64,000 nucleotides of DNA from contig CAUEMA010000008.1 in assembly GCA_959018755.1 (NCBI GenBank), positions 34,163 to 98,162 on the forward strand. Direction: 5' to 3'. This document shows, in pieces, positions 16,656-23,715 of this stretch. Both the position numbers and the translations under genes were made by a program. Every line of letters begins with the position of its first letter. The first letter of the stretch is position 1. Origin of the DNA: an uncultured Collinsella sp. (GTDB taxonomy: Bacteria > Actinomycetota > Coriobacteriia > Coriobacteriales > Coriobacteriaceae). Below the pieces are notes generated by a model. That model had not been told where the DNA came from. It saw nothing but the letters and a program-made list of their open reading frames with translations, and ran no database searches.

Positions 16656-18131
16656 GTGTTTGATTCTCTGAGCGATCGCCTCAACGACACATTTGACCGC
16701 CTGCGTGGCAAGGGCAAGCTGACCGAGGCCGATATTACTTCTGCCATGCGCGACATTCGCATGGCGCTGCTCGAGGCCGACGTCAACTTCAAGGTCGTCA
16801 AGGAGTTCGTCGCCAAGACCAAGGAGCGCTGCATGACCGCCGAGGTCATGGAGTCGCTGTCGCCGGCGCAAAACGTCGTCAAGATCGTGCTCGACCAGCT
16901 CACCGAGATGCTCGGCTCCACCGAGAGCAAGCTCGTCTTTAGCAACCGCATTCCCAATGTCATCATGCTCGTGGGCCTTCAGGGCTCCGGTAAAACCACG
17001 GCAGCTGTAAAGCTGGCCTACCTGCTCAAGAAGCAGGGCCGCTCGCCGCTGCTCGCCGCGTGCGACGTCTACCGTCCCGCCGCCGCCGACCAGCTGGCCA
17101 CGCTCGGTGGAGAGATCGGCGTACCGGTCTTCCGCGGTGACGGCGAGCACCCGGTTGATATCGCCAAGGGCGCCATCCAGGAGGCCGTCGACCACCTGCG
17201 CGACGTGGTCATCGTCGATACCGCCGGTCGTCTGCAGATCGACGAGCAGATGATGCAGGAGGCCGTGAACATCAAGAAGGCCGTCAAGCCCGATCAGGTG
17301 CTGATGGTCGTCGATGCCATGACCGGCCAGGATATCGTCAACGTCGTCTCGACCTTCGCCGAGCGCACCGATTTTGACGGCGTGATCATCTCCAAGCTCG
17401 ACGGCGATGCTCGTGGCGGCGGTGCGCTTTCCGTGCGCCAGGTGACCGGCAAGCCCATCAAGTTCGTGAGCATGGGCGAGAAGCCCGATTCGCTTGAGCC
17501 GTTCTATCCCGACCGCATGGCCAAGCGAATCTTGGGCATGGGCGACGTCGTCGGCATCATCGAGAAGGCCCAGGAGGCCGCCGATGCCGAGCAGCTCGAG
17601 GCCGCCGAGCGCATGCTGCGCGAGGGCTTTACCATGAACGACATGCTCGACCAGATGAAGGCTGTCAAGAAGATGGGCGGCATGAAGGGCATCCTGGGTA
17701 TGCTCCCCGGCGGCCAGCGCGCGCTCAACCAGATGGGCGGTAACCTGGACGAGGGCATCTTCGACAAGAACGAGGCCATCATCATGTCGATGACCAAGGA
17801 GGAGCGCCTGCGTCCCTCCATCATCAACGGTCAGCGTCGCGCCCGTATCGCCAAGGGCGCCGGCGTGACTCCCACCGAGGTCAACAGCCTTATGAAGCAG
17901 TGGGGCGAGATGAATAAGATGATGGGCCGCATGCGCACGATGGCCAATCAGGCGCAGGCCGGCGGCAAGAAGGGTAAGAAGGGCAAGAAGGGCAAAAAGA
18001 TGCGCATGCCCAATATTCCCGGTCTGGATGCCATGGGCCTGGGCGGCATGGGCGGCCTGGGTACGGGCGGTCCCAAGTCCGATATGGAGCTACTGAGCCA
18101 GATGGAAGCGCAGATGCGCAATAAGAAGTAA
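16656..18131 (+). CDS. ffh: Signal recognition particle protein Ffh
   Basis: 491 residues. GTG start, with AAGGAG upstream. The N and G domains contain GLQGSGKTTAAVKLA near 106, DTAGRLQID and SKLDGDARGG. The Met-rich M domain (about 300-440) binds 4.5S RNA and signal sequences. The C-terminus carries a repeated Gly-Lys-Lys basic run followed by a Gly/Met-rich end, common in actinobacterial Ffh. It works with FtsY in cotranslational membrane targeting. The SRP RNA gene was not seen. A strong terminator follows, closing the cluster. Confidence 0.96.
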   Translation: MFDSLSDRLNDTFDRLRGKGKLTEADITSAMRDIRMALLEADVNFKVVKEFVAKTKERCMTAEVMESLSPAQNVVKIVLDQLTEMLGSTESKLVFSNRIPNVIMLVGLQGSGKTTAAVKLAYLLKKQGRSPLLAACDVYRPAAADQLATLGGEIGVPVFRGDGEHPVDIAKGAIQEAVDHLRDVVIVDTAGRLQIDEQMMQEAVNIKKAVKPDQVLMVVDAMTGQDIVNVVSTFAERTDFDGVIISKLDGDARGGGALSVRQVTGKPIKFVSMGEKPDSLEPFYPDRMAKRILGMGDVVGIIEKAQEAADAEQLEAAERMLREGFTMNDMLDQMKAVKKMGGMKGILGMLPGGQRALNQMGGNLDEGIFDKNEAIIMSMTKEERLRPSIINGQRRARIAKGAGVTPTEVNSLMKQWGEMNKMMGRMRTMANQAQAGGKKGKKGKKGKKMRMPNIPGLDAMGLGGMGGLGTGGPKSDMELLSQMEAQMRNKK

Positions 18132-18155
18132 CGACTGCTTGAGTCGTGTATGGCG

Positions 18156-18188
18156 AAGGCCGCCTGGATGGTACTCCAGGCGGCCTTT
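18156..18188 (+). terminator. Terminator after ffh
   Basis: AAGGCCGCCTGG pairs fully with CCAGGCGGCCTT across an 8-nt loop. Only three Ts follow on the plus strand; the perfect arms could also slow transcription from the opposite side. Confidence 0.7.
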
Positions 18189-18245
18189 GCCGTTCGTTCG
18201 CAGGTTGTTGCAAGCGTTGAAGCGTGCTGACGCGCAGTTTTGTCG

Positions 18246-19010
18246 TTAGTGGCAGCCACAGCCCTCGTGGCCCTCGTGCTCGTGATGACCGTGGCAGCTG
18301 CAGGACTCGCCATGCTCGTGGGTGTGCTCGTGGTCGTGGCCGTGGCAGCCGCACGTGGCCTCGCCGTTCTGTGCGAGCGTGCCGGCGATAAGGGCCTCGA
18401 CGCAGGCATCGCAGCTGCCTTGGGCTCCTGCATAGACCGTGATGCCGGCCTGGGTGAGCGCGTTGATAGCGCCACCGCCGATGCCGCCGCAGATGAGCGT
18501 GTCCACGCCGCCGTTGGCGAGCAGGCCCGCAAGGGCACCGTGGCCGGTGCCGCCGGTGCCCACGACCTGCTCGTTGAGTACCTTGTCATCCTGAATGTCG
18601 TAGATCTTGAACTGCTCGCTGCGACCAAAGTGCATAAAGATGTTGCCGTTGTCATACGTGGTTGCCACCCTCATGGTGTCGACCTCCTTTGCTGGCCATG
18701 CGGCCGTCGTCGTGGTGATGGGGGAGTATGCGATATTGCCGCCCTCAATGCTAAGTTTCCGACCGTTGACCAGCGCGTTTGCCACCTTGCGATGTGCGCG
18801 GCTGCAGATGGCCGCCACGGTGGCACGGGCGATGCCCATTTGTTGGGCGACGGCCTCCTGATTGAGGCCTTCCAGGTCGCACAGGCGCAGCACCTCGAGT
18901 TCGTCGATTGTCATGTCGATGGCGTCTCCACTGGCTAGGCCGTCGGGGGTAAAGCCGCGATATTCGGGGATGATCCCAACACGGCGTAATTTTTCGCGTC
19001 TTCCTGCCAT
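18246..19010 (-). CDS. DUF134 HTH domain fused to NifX/NifB-type metal-cluster domain with Cys/His-rich tail
   Basis: 254 residues, start supported by GGAGAG 5 bp upstream. Residues 1-100 are DUF134: MAGRREKLRRVG...DELEVLRLCDLEGLNQEAVAQQMGIARATV, a sigma-region-4-like helix-turn-helix. From about 113 a dinitrogenase FeMo-cofactor (NifX/NifB C-terminal) domain begins, MRVATTYDNGNIFMHFGR, with GGTGHGALAGLL and CGGIGGGA. The last 35 residues are very rich in His and Cys, probably metal-binding. The two families are often separate neighbours. Here they are one open frame, but a strong internal AAAGGAGG precedes an in-frame ATG (18674), so a free second domain could also be made. No nitrogenase genes are nearby. 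Confidence 0.85.
   Translation of the reverse strand: MAGRREKLRRVGIIPEYRGFTPDGLASGDAIDMTIDELEVLRLCDLEGLNQEAVAQQMGIARATVAAICSRAHRKVANALVNGRKLSIEGGNIAYSPITTTTAAWPAKEVDTMRVATTYDNGNIFMHFGRSEQFKIYDIQDDKVLNEQVVGTGGTGHGALAGLLANGGVDTLICGGIGGGAINALTQAGITVYAGAQGSCDACVEALIAGTLAQNGEATCGCHGHDHEHTHEHGESCSCHGHHEHEGHEGCGCH
18672..18690 (-). promoter_or_regulatory. Internal ribosome binding site and ATG inside the DUF134/NifX fusion
   Basis: On the minus strand AAAGGAGG is followed after 8 nt by ATG AGG GTG GCA, exactly at the start of the NifX-like domain. This is a better site than the one before the full-length start, and suggests a second, shorter product of 142 residues. Confidence 0.6.
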
Positions 19011-19024
19011 ACACTCTCCAAATC

Positions 19025-19036
19025 TGACATATGTCA
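19025..19036. promoter_or_regulatory. Operator-like palindrome 1, TGACATATGTCA
   Basis: Perfect 12-bp palindrome lying at the expected transcription start of the DUF134/NifX gene. A close match lies at 19078-19089, 53 bp centre to centre. Autoregulation by the DUF134 domain is inferred. Confidence 0.5.
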
Positions 19037-19041
19037 ACAAT

Positions 19042-19069
19042 AGAATAGCGAACGTGCGGATTTTCGCAA
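19042..19069 (-). promoter_or_regulatory. Promoter of the DUF134/NifX gene
   Basis: On the minus strand TTGCGA, a 16-bp spacer and TATTCT, about 32 bp upstream of the start codon. It sits exactly between two TGACATATG-type palindromes. Confidence 0.5.
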
Positions 19070-19077
19070 GGAATTTC

Positions 19078-19089
19078 TGGCATATGTCA
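19078..19089. promoter_or_regulatory. Operator-like palindrome 2, TGGCATATGTCA
   Basis: One mismatch from palindrome 1; extended outward it becomes TTCTGGCATATGTCAGAA. It lies 8 bp upstream of the DUF134/NifX -35 element. Confidence 0.45.
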
Positions 19090-19176
19090 GAAAATGAGGG
19101 CTTATGTTTGGGCTGTGGGGCCGCGCGTGCCTGGGCTACAATGAATCTCGCTTGTAGGCGACTGACAGGAGGGTCA

Positions 19177-20025
19177 ATGAGCAAGGCTGATCAACAGTTT
19201 GTAGCCATGTGCCGCGATATTCTGGACCATGGCACCACCACCGAGGGCCAAAAGGTCCGTCCGGTGTGGGAGGACGGCACCCCTGCCTATACCATTAAAA
19301 ACTTTGGCGTTACGGCACGCTACGACCTGCGTGAGGAGTTCCCCGCGCTTACCCTGCGCCGCACGGCGCTTAAGTCTGCGATGGACGAGATCCTGTGGAT
19401 CTATCAAAAGAAGTCCAATAACGTCCATGACCTCAACAGCCATATTTGGGATGAGTGGGCCGATGAGACCGGCTCCATCGGCAAGGCCTACGGGTACCAG
19501 ATTGGTCAGAAGAGCCATTATGCCGAGGGCGATTTCGACCAGATGGACCGCGTTCTGTACGACCTTAAGAACACGCCGTACAGCCGCCGCATTATGACGA
19601 ATACCTATGTGTTTAGCGACCTGTCCGAGATGCACCTGTATCCGTGCGCCTACAGCGTAACGTATAACGTGACGCAGCGCCCGCAGGATGATAAACCGAC
19701 GCTCAACATGATTCTCAACCAGCGCAGCCAGGACATTTTGGCCGCGAACAACTGGAATGTGTGCCAGTACGCCATCTTGCTGATGATGGTCGCGCAATCG
19801 GTCGATATGATTCCCGGTGAGCTGTTGCATGTGATTGCCGATGCCCACATTTACGACCGTCATGTCGATATCGTCCGTGAACTTATCGAACGTCCGCAGT
19901 TTGCGGCGCCCAAGGTAACGCTTAACCCCGACGTGCACGATTTCTATGCGTTTACGACCGATGACCTGATCGTCGAGGGCTACGAGCACGGCCCGCAGGT
20001 CAAGAACATTCCCATTGCAGTGTAG
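19177..20025 (+). CDS. thyA: Thymidylate synthase (B. subtilis ThyA type)
   Basis: 282 residues. ATG at 19177 chosen because AGGAGGG ends 3 bp before it; the frame is open further upstream. The catalytic Cys is in LYPCAYSVTYNV. The folate/dUMP motif is LNQRSQDILAANNWNVCQYAIL, and the C-terminal end is YEHGPQVKNIPIAV. The pattern resembles B. subtilis/phage phi-3T ThyA more than the E. coli type. It methylates dUMP to dTMP using methylenetetrahydrofolate and releases dihydrofolate, which the adjacent reductase recycles. Spacing to that gene is 9 bp. Confidence 0.93.
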   Translation: MSKADQQFVAMCRDILDHGTTTEGQKVRPVWEDGTPAYTIKNFGVTARYDLREEFPALTLRRTALKSAMDEILWIYQKKSNNVHDLNSHIWDEWADETGSIGKAYGYQIGQKSHYAEGDFDQMDRVLYDLKNTPYSRRIMTNTYVFSDLSEMHLYPCAYSVTYNVTQRPQDDKPTLNMILNQRSQDILAANNWNVCQYAILLMMVAQSVDMIPGELLHVIADAHIYDRHVDIVRELIERPQFAAPKVTLNPDVHDFYAFTTDDLIVEGYEHGPQVKNIPIAV

Positions 20026-20034
20026 GTGGCGCTC

Positions 20035-20553
20035 ATGACGTGTAAGCTATCTGCTATCGTCGCCGTGTGTGACGACTGGGGCATTGGGTGCGAGGGCGAC
20101 ATGGTGGTGTCCAATCGCGCCGACATGCGCCATTTTGTGGCGTGCACCAAAGGTTGCCCGGTTATTATGGGGCGCAAGACCCTGCTGAGTTTTCCCGGCG
20201 GGCGTCCGCTCAAGAACCGTCGCAATATCGTGCTCACCCGCGACGAGAGCTTTTCTCCCGAGGGCGTCGACGCGGTGCATAGTATCGACGAGGCGCTCGC
20301 CGCGGTTGCCGATGAGCCCGTTGCCTGGGTGATCGGTGGTGGCGATGTCTATCGGCAGTTTTTGCCGTACTGCGTGGAGGCCGAGGTCACGCATGACCAC
20401 TGCGTCCATCCCGTGGACACGTATTTTCCCAATTTGGACGCCGATCCTGCATGGGAAGTTTCGCAGGCTGGCGGGGTTGCCACGATTGCCGCGGGCGAGG
20501 GTGACGAGGGTCTCGATTATGAGTTCGTGACATATCGTCGCGTTGAGGCGTGA
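20035..20553 (+). CDS. folA: Dihydrofolate reductase
   Basis: 172 residues. Motifs: LSAIVAVCDDWGIGCEGDMVV (family GxIG at the N-terminus), VIMGRKTLLSFPGGRPLKNRRNIVLTR and WVIGGGDVYRQFLPY. It reduces dihydrofolate with NADPH and is coupled to thyA just upstream. ATG at 20035 is preferred; a GTG at 20026 directly after the thyA stop is also possible. Neither has a strong ribosome binding site, which suits translational coupling. It is the target of trimethoprim-type inhibitors in general. Confidence 0.92.
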   Translation: MTCKLSAIVAVCDDWGIGCEGDMVVSNRADMRHFVACTKGCPVIMGRKTLLSFPGGRPLKNRRNIVLTRDESFSPEGVDAVHSIDEALAAVADEPVAWVIGGGDVYRQFLPYCVEAEVTHDHCVHPVDTYFPNLDADPAWEVSQAGGVATIAAGEGDEGLDYEFVTYRRVEA

Positions 20554-20662
20554 ATCGCCTAGCGTGAACGGTATTATCGGGTTGATTAAATGCATGGGGC
20601 GGCGCTTCGCGTCGCCTCGTTTGGTATAGATGTGCTGTTAAGAAGGGTGCGGGCTGGCTGCT

Positions 20663-21577
20663 ATGACTGATGCCGTTGAGGTTCTGCGAATCGATTCGCT
20701 TACGGATGAGCGGCTCGACGCCTACGTGCGACTGACCGAGCGCGAGCTTCGCTGCGTGCTGGAGCCCCAAAAGGGTATCTTTATCGCTGAGAGTGCCAAG
20801 GTTATCGAGCGCGCGGTGCGTGCCGGATACCAGCCGGTGAGCTTTCTTTTGGGCGAACGCTGGCTTGATCAGATGATGCCGCTGTTTGAGCGCCTGGTTG
20901 TGCGCGAGGGCGCAGGTCCGGTTCCTGTGTTCGTTGCCTCCATGGAGCTCATGGAGCAATTGACGGGCTTTAACGTGACGCGCGGCGCGCTCGCGGCGTT
21001 TCGTCGCCCGCGGCAGATTCCGGTTGATGAGTTTCTCGACGGCGTCGTCGAGGCGGCGGGGGAGCGTCCGGTGCGTGTGTGCGTGCTCGAGGGCATTGTC
21101 GACCATACCAATGTGGGCGCGATTTTCCGTTCGGCGGCCGCATTGAACGTTGACGGTATTTTGGTCAGCCCTACGTGCTGCGACCCGCTGTACCGTCGCT
21201 CGGCCCGCGTGAGCATGGGCACGGTGTTTCAGGTGCCGTGGACGCGCATTGGCAGCGAGGCTCGTGTGTGGCCGCACGATGGCCTGGCGGCACTGCACGA
21301 AGCCGGTTTTTCCTGTGCTGCCATGGCATTGACGGACGATTCCGTATCGCTGGACGATCCCGTGCTGCAGGAGATTGACCGCCTGGCAATCTTTATGGGT
21401 ACCGAGGGTGCCGGCCTGGGTGCCAAGACTATCGCGGGCTGCGACCGGGCCGTGCGCATTCCGATGGCGCACGGGGTCGATTCGCTTAACGTGGCAGCGG
21501 CGAGTGCCGTCGCCTTTTGGCAGCTGTGCCCGCACGTGAGCAACGAGTATCACTACCAGCCGGGGCTGTATCACTAG
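20663..21577 (+). CDS. TrmH/SpoU family RNA 2'-O-methyltransferase
   Basis: 304 residues. An N-terminal substrate-binding part has FIAESAKVIERAVRAGYQPVSF. The SPOUT knot motifs are DHTNVGAIFRSAAAL, IFMGTEGAGLGAKTI and IPMAHGVDSLNVAAASAVAFW. It methylates a ribose in tRNA or rRNA; the target nucleotide cannot be read from sequence. It appears monocistronic, 110 bp after the reductase gene. A TATAGA hexamer 30 bp upstream may be its -10, without a clear -35. Confidence 0.9.
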   Translation: MTDAVEVLRIDSLTDERLDAYVRLTERELRCVLEPQKGIFIAESAKVIERAVRAGYQPVSFLLGERWLDQMMPLFERLVVREGAGPVPVFVASMELMEQLTGFNVTRGALAAFRRPRQIPVDEFLDGVVEAAGERPVRVCVLEGIVDHTNVGAIFRSAAALNVDGILVSPTCCDPLYRRSARVSMGTVFQVPWTRIGSEARVWPHDGLAALHEAGFSCAAMALTDDSVSLDDPVLQEIDRLAIFMGTEGAGLGAKTIAGCDRAVRIPMAHGVDSLNVAAASAVAFWQLCPHVSNEYHYQPGLYH

Positions 21578-21702
21578 GCAGATAGTTCGCACCGGGCTCT
21601 TATTCGGGGTGTTTCGGTCGACGTCGGTCGGTGCTAAGCTGCTATTAGCTTAGGTCTTTAATTACTGTTTTGTCGGTTGACGTACGCTTTTGGGGAGGGC
21701 GT

Positions 21703-23055
21703 GTGGCTAAGAAATCTACGGCTATCGATGTAACGCAGGGTGTTATTTGGCAGCAGCTGCTTTCGCTGTGCGTTCCCATCTTTTTTAGTTCGTTTTTTCA
21801 GCAGGCCTACACGCTCATCGGTACGTATATCGTCGGCCAGTTTGGCGGCAAACTCGCACTGGGTGGCATTCAAGCCACGATGGTGCTTACCGAGCTCTGC
21901 ATTGGCTTTTGCGTTGGTGTTGGCGCCGGCTGCGCGGTCATTACCGGTCAGTATTTTGGCCAGCACGATGATGAGCGACTGAGCCGTTCGGTCCATACGG
22001 CCATGACGCTCGCGCTGGTGGGCGGTATCGTTTTCTCGATTCTTGGCATAGTGTTCGTTGAGCCCATGCTGGTACTTATGAACACTCCGCATGAACTTTT
22101 GGCCGAGGGCGTGGCCTATGCTCGTTGCTATTTTGCCGCCATGGTTGCGGCGCTGCTGCTCAATATGGGAACGGCACTGCTGCGCGCCGTGGGCGACACG
22201 CGCGGGCCTGCTGTGATCATCGCTTCCGGCTGCCTTGTTAATGCGGTGCTGGATGTCATCTTTGTTGCCGTGCTTCATATGGAGGCGCTGGGCTGCGGCA
22301 TCGCGGTGGCGCTGACCATTTGCTCCAACGCCACGATGATCGTGATTCGCATGATGCACGCACCGGGTGCGTGGCGGCTTTCGCTGTCCAAACTCGGCAT
22401 TGATCCTGGCATTTGTAAGAGCATGATCTCGTGTGGTCTGCCGCTTGGCTTTCAGTCTGCTGCGTATTCGATTTCCAACGTTTTGATTCAGGTGTCGGTC
22501 AACTCGTTTGGTGCCGATGTCACCACGGCGTGGGGTCTTTCGGGCCGCTTAGATGGCATTGTCTGGATGGTTACCGAGGCGCTCGGCGTGTCGATCACCA
22601 CGTTCTCGGCACAGAACTTTGGCGCGCGCAACTATGAGCGCATGCGCAAGGGCTACCATACGTCGCTCGTGCTGTCGTTTATGCTCATTGGTGGCCTGTC
22701 TGCCGTGCTGCTGGTGTTCTCGGGTCCGTTGTCGCGTCTGTTTGTCGACGATGCTTCGATTTCGGCGTACACCACGACGATTCTTCATTTCATCGCGCCG
22801 TTCTACGCGATCTTCTCGATTATCGAAAACGCGTCGGGCTCCATTCGCGGTGCCGGCGTGAGCTTGCAGCCCATGCTGCTCACGATTTTTGGCACTGTCG
22901 TGCTCAGGGTGATCTGGGTGTTTGCGATTATGCCTTTCGATCCGTCGCTTGAGCACCTGCTGCTGGTTTACCCCGTAACCTGGCTCATCACGGCCACGAT
23001 GTTCACCATTTACCACCACAGCGGCAACTGGCTCGGCCGCGCCACCGCCAAATGA
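21703..23055 (+). CDS. MATE family efflux transporter
   Basis: 450 residues. GTG at 21703 chosen because GGGGAGG lies 4 bp upstream. About 12 membrane segments in two MatE halves; the first begins WQQLLSLCVPIFFSSFFQQAYTLIGTYIVGQFGG, typical of the DinF/NorM-like clade. These pumps export cationic compounds using Na+ or H+ gradients. The substrate cannot be inferred; no regulator is adjacent. A long inverted repeat follows the stop. Confidence 0.9.
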   Translation: MAKKSTAIDVTQGVIWQQLLSLCVPIFFSSFFQQAYTLIGTYIVGQFGGKLALGGIQATMVLTELCIGFCVGVGAGCAVITGQYFGQHDDERLSRSVHTAMTLALVGGIVFSILGIVFVEPMLVLMNTPHELLAEGVAYARCYFAAMVAALLLNMGTALLRAVGDTRGPAVIIASGCLVNAVLDVIFVAVLHMEALGCGIAVALTICSNATMIVIRMMHAPGAWRLSLSKLGIDPGICKSMISCGLPLGFQSAAYSISNVLIQVSVNSFGADVTTAWGLSGRLDGIVWMVTEALGVSITTFSAQNFGARNYERMRKGYHTSLVLSFMLIGGLSAVLLVFSGPLSRLFVDDASISAYTTTILHFIAPFYAIFSIIENASGSIRGAGVSLQPMLLTIFGTVVLRVIWVFAIMPFDPSLEHLLLVYPVTWLITATMFTIYHHSGNWLGRATAK

Positions 23056-23136
23056 TCCCTTGGGGGCGGAGGAAAACGGATCATTTCTCTCCGTCGTGAT
23101 GTCGATGATCCGTTTTCCTCCGTCCCCTTTGGATCA
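23053..23136. repeat. Long inverted repeat between the MATE and cobO genes
   Basis: Arms of 32 bp (23053-23084 and 23105-23136) match except for 4 positions, with a 20-nt loop. The shared core is GGAGGAAAACGGATCAT, and the arms carry GGGG/CCCC near their ends. It lies between convergent genes and could terminate both. It resembles the other GGGAC/GTCCC-containing intergenic hairpins. Confidence 0.75.
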
Positions 23137-23137
23137 A

Positions 23138-23623
23138 TTAGTATTCGATGCCTTGACGGGCTAGGAGGCCTTCGTCAAAGTAGTGTTTGACGGGGCGCAT
23201 TTCGGTGACTAGGTCCGCGAGGTCGGCTAGCGGCAGCAGGCCTCGGCCGGTGAGCACGAGCTCTGTGGTGGCAGGCTTCAGCGCGATCAGCCCCTCCACA
23301 TCTTCACGCGTCACAAAGCCGCGGCGCATGGCCTCGCCGAGTTCGTCCAAAATCAGAACGTCGACCTGTGAGATCTGCTCGCGTGCGAGCTCCATGATCT
23401 GTGCGGCGCAAGCCTCGGGCGTGTCGCGATCGGCCTGCACAATACGCAGCCCCAGGCGCGGCGCGGCTTCGTGTTCGGCACAGTGTAGCTTCTTGGCAAA
23501 CTGCAGCATGAGTACGTCGAGCCCATAACCTTTGGCGCGCATCGCCAATCCCAGCGCAGCCGTGGTTTTGCCCTTGCCGTCGCCCGTATAGATCTGAACC
23601 TTGCCGACTTCAAGTGATGCCAT
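23138..23623 (-). CDS. cobO: Cob(I)yrinic acid a,c-diamide adenosyltransferase (CobA/CobO/BtuR type)
   Basis: 161 residues. P-loop GDGKGKTTAALGLAMRAKG near the N-terminus, then VDVLILDELGEAMRRGFV and LVLTGRG, as in CobA/CobO. It transfers adenosyl from ATP to cob(I)alamin or its precursor. It stands alone: no other cobalamin genes are in the window, suggesting salvage use, and the 77-93 bp upstream gap is too short for a cobalamin riboswitch. It is divergent from ftsH. Confidence 0.92.
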   Translation of the reverse strand: MASLEVGKVQIYTGDGKGKTTAALGLAMRAKGYGLDVLMLQFAKKLHCAEHEAAPRLGLRIVQADRDTPEACAAQIMELAREQISQVDVLILDELGEAMRRGFVTREDVEGLIALKPATTELVLTGRGLLPLADLADLVTEMRPVKHYFDEGLLARQGIEY

Positions 23624-23715
23624 CTCTGTCCTTTCGTGCCCGGCGTCGGTTTATCGCCGTCCGGGTTGGGTATTCTAGTTAGCATTATCAACCCCAGTAG
23701 ATGGAGTTCAAGCAG

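Noticed and set aside
17950..18010. Repeated Gly-Lys-Lys codons in ffh taken for a recombination-prone repeat
   Set aside because: Basic repeats at the Ffh C-terminus are common in actinobacteria; only about four units are present.
19140..19176. Longer thyA start upstream of 19177
   Set aside because: The open frame upstream overlaps the DUF134 operator region and lacks a ribosome binding site, whereas AGGAGGG precedes 19177.
23624..23700. Possible cobalamin riboswitch ahead of cobO
   Set aside because: The divergent gap is under 95 bp, far too short, and no B12-box-like sequence was seen.
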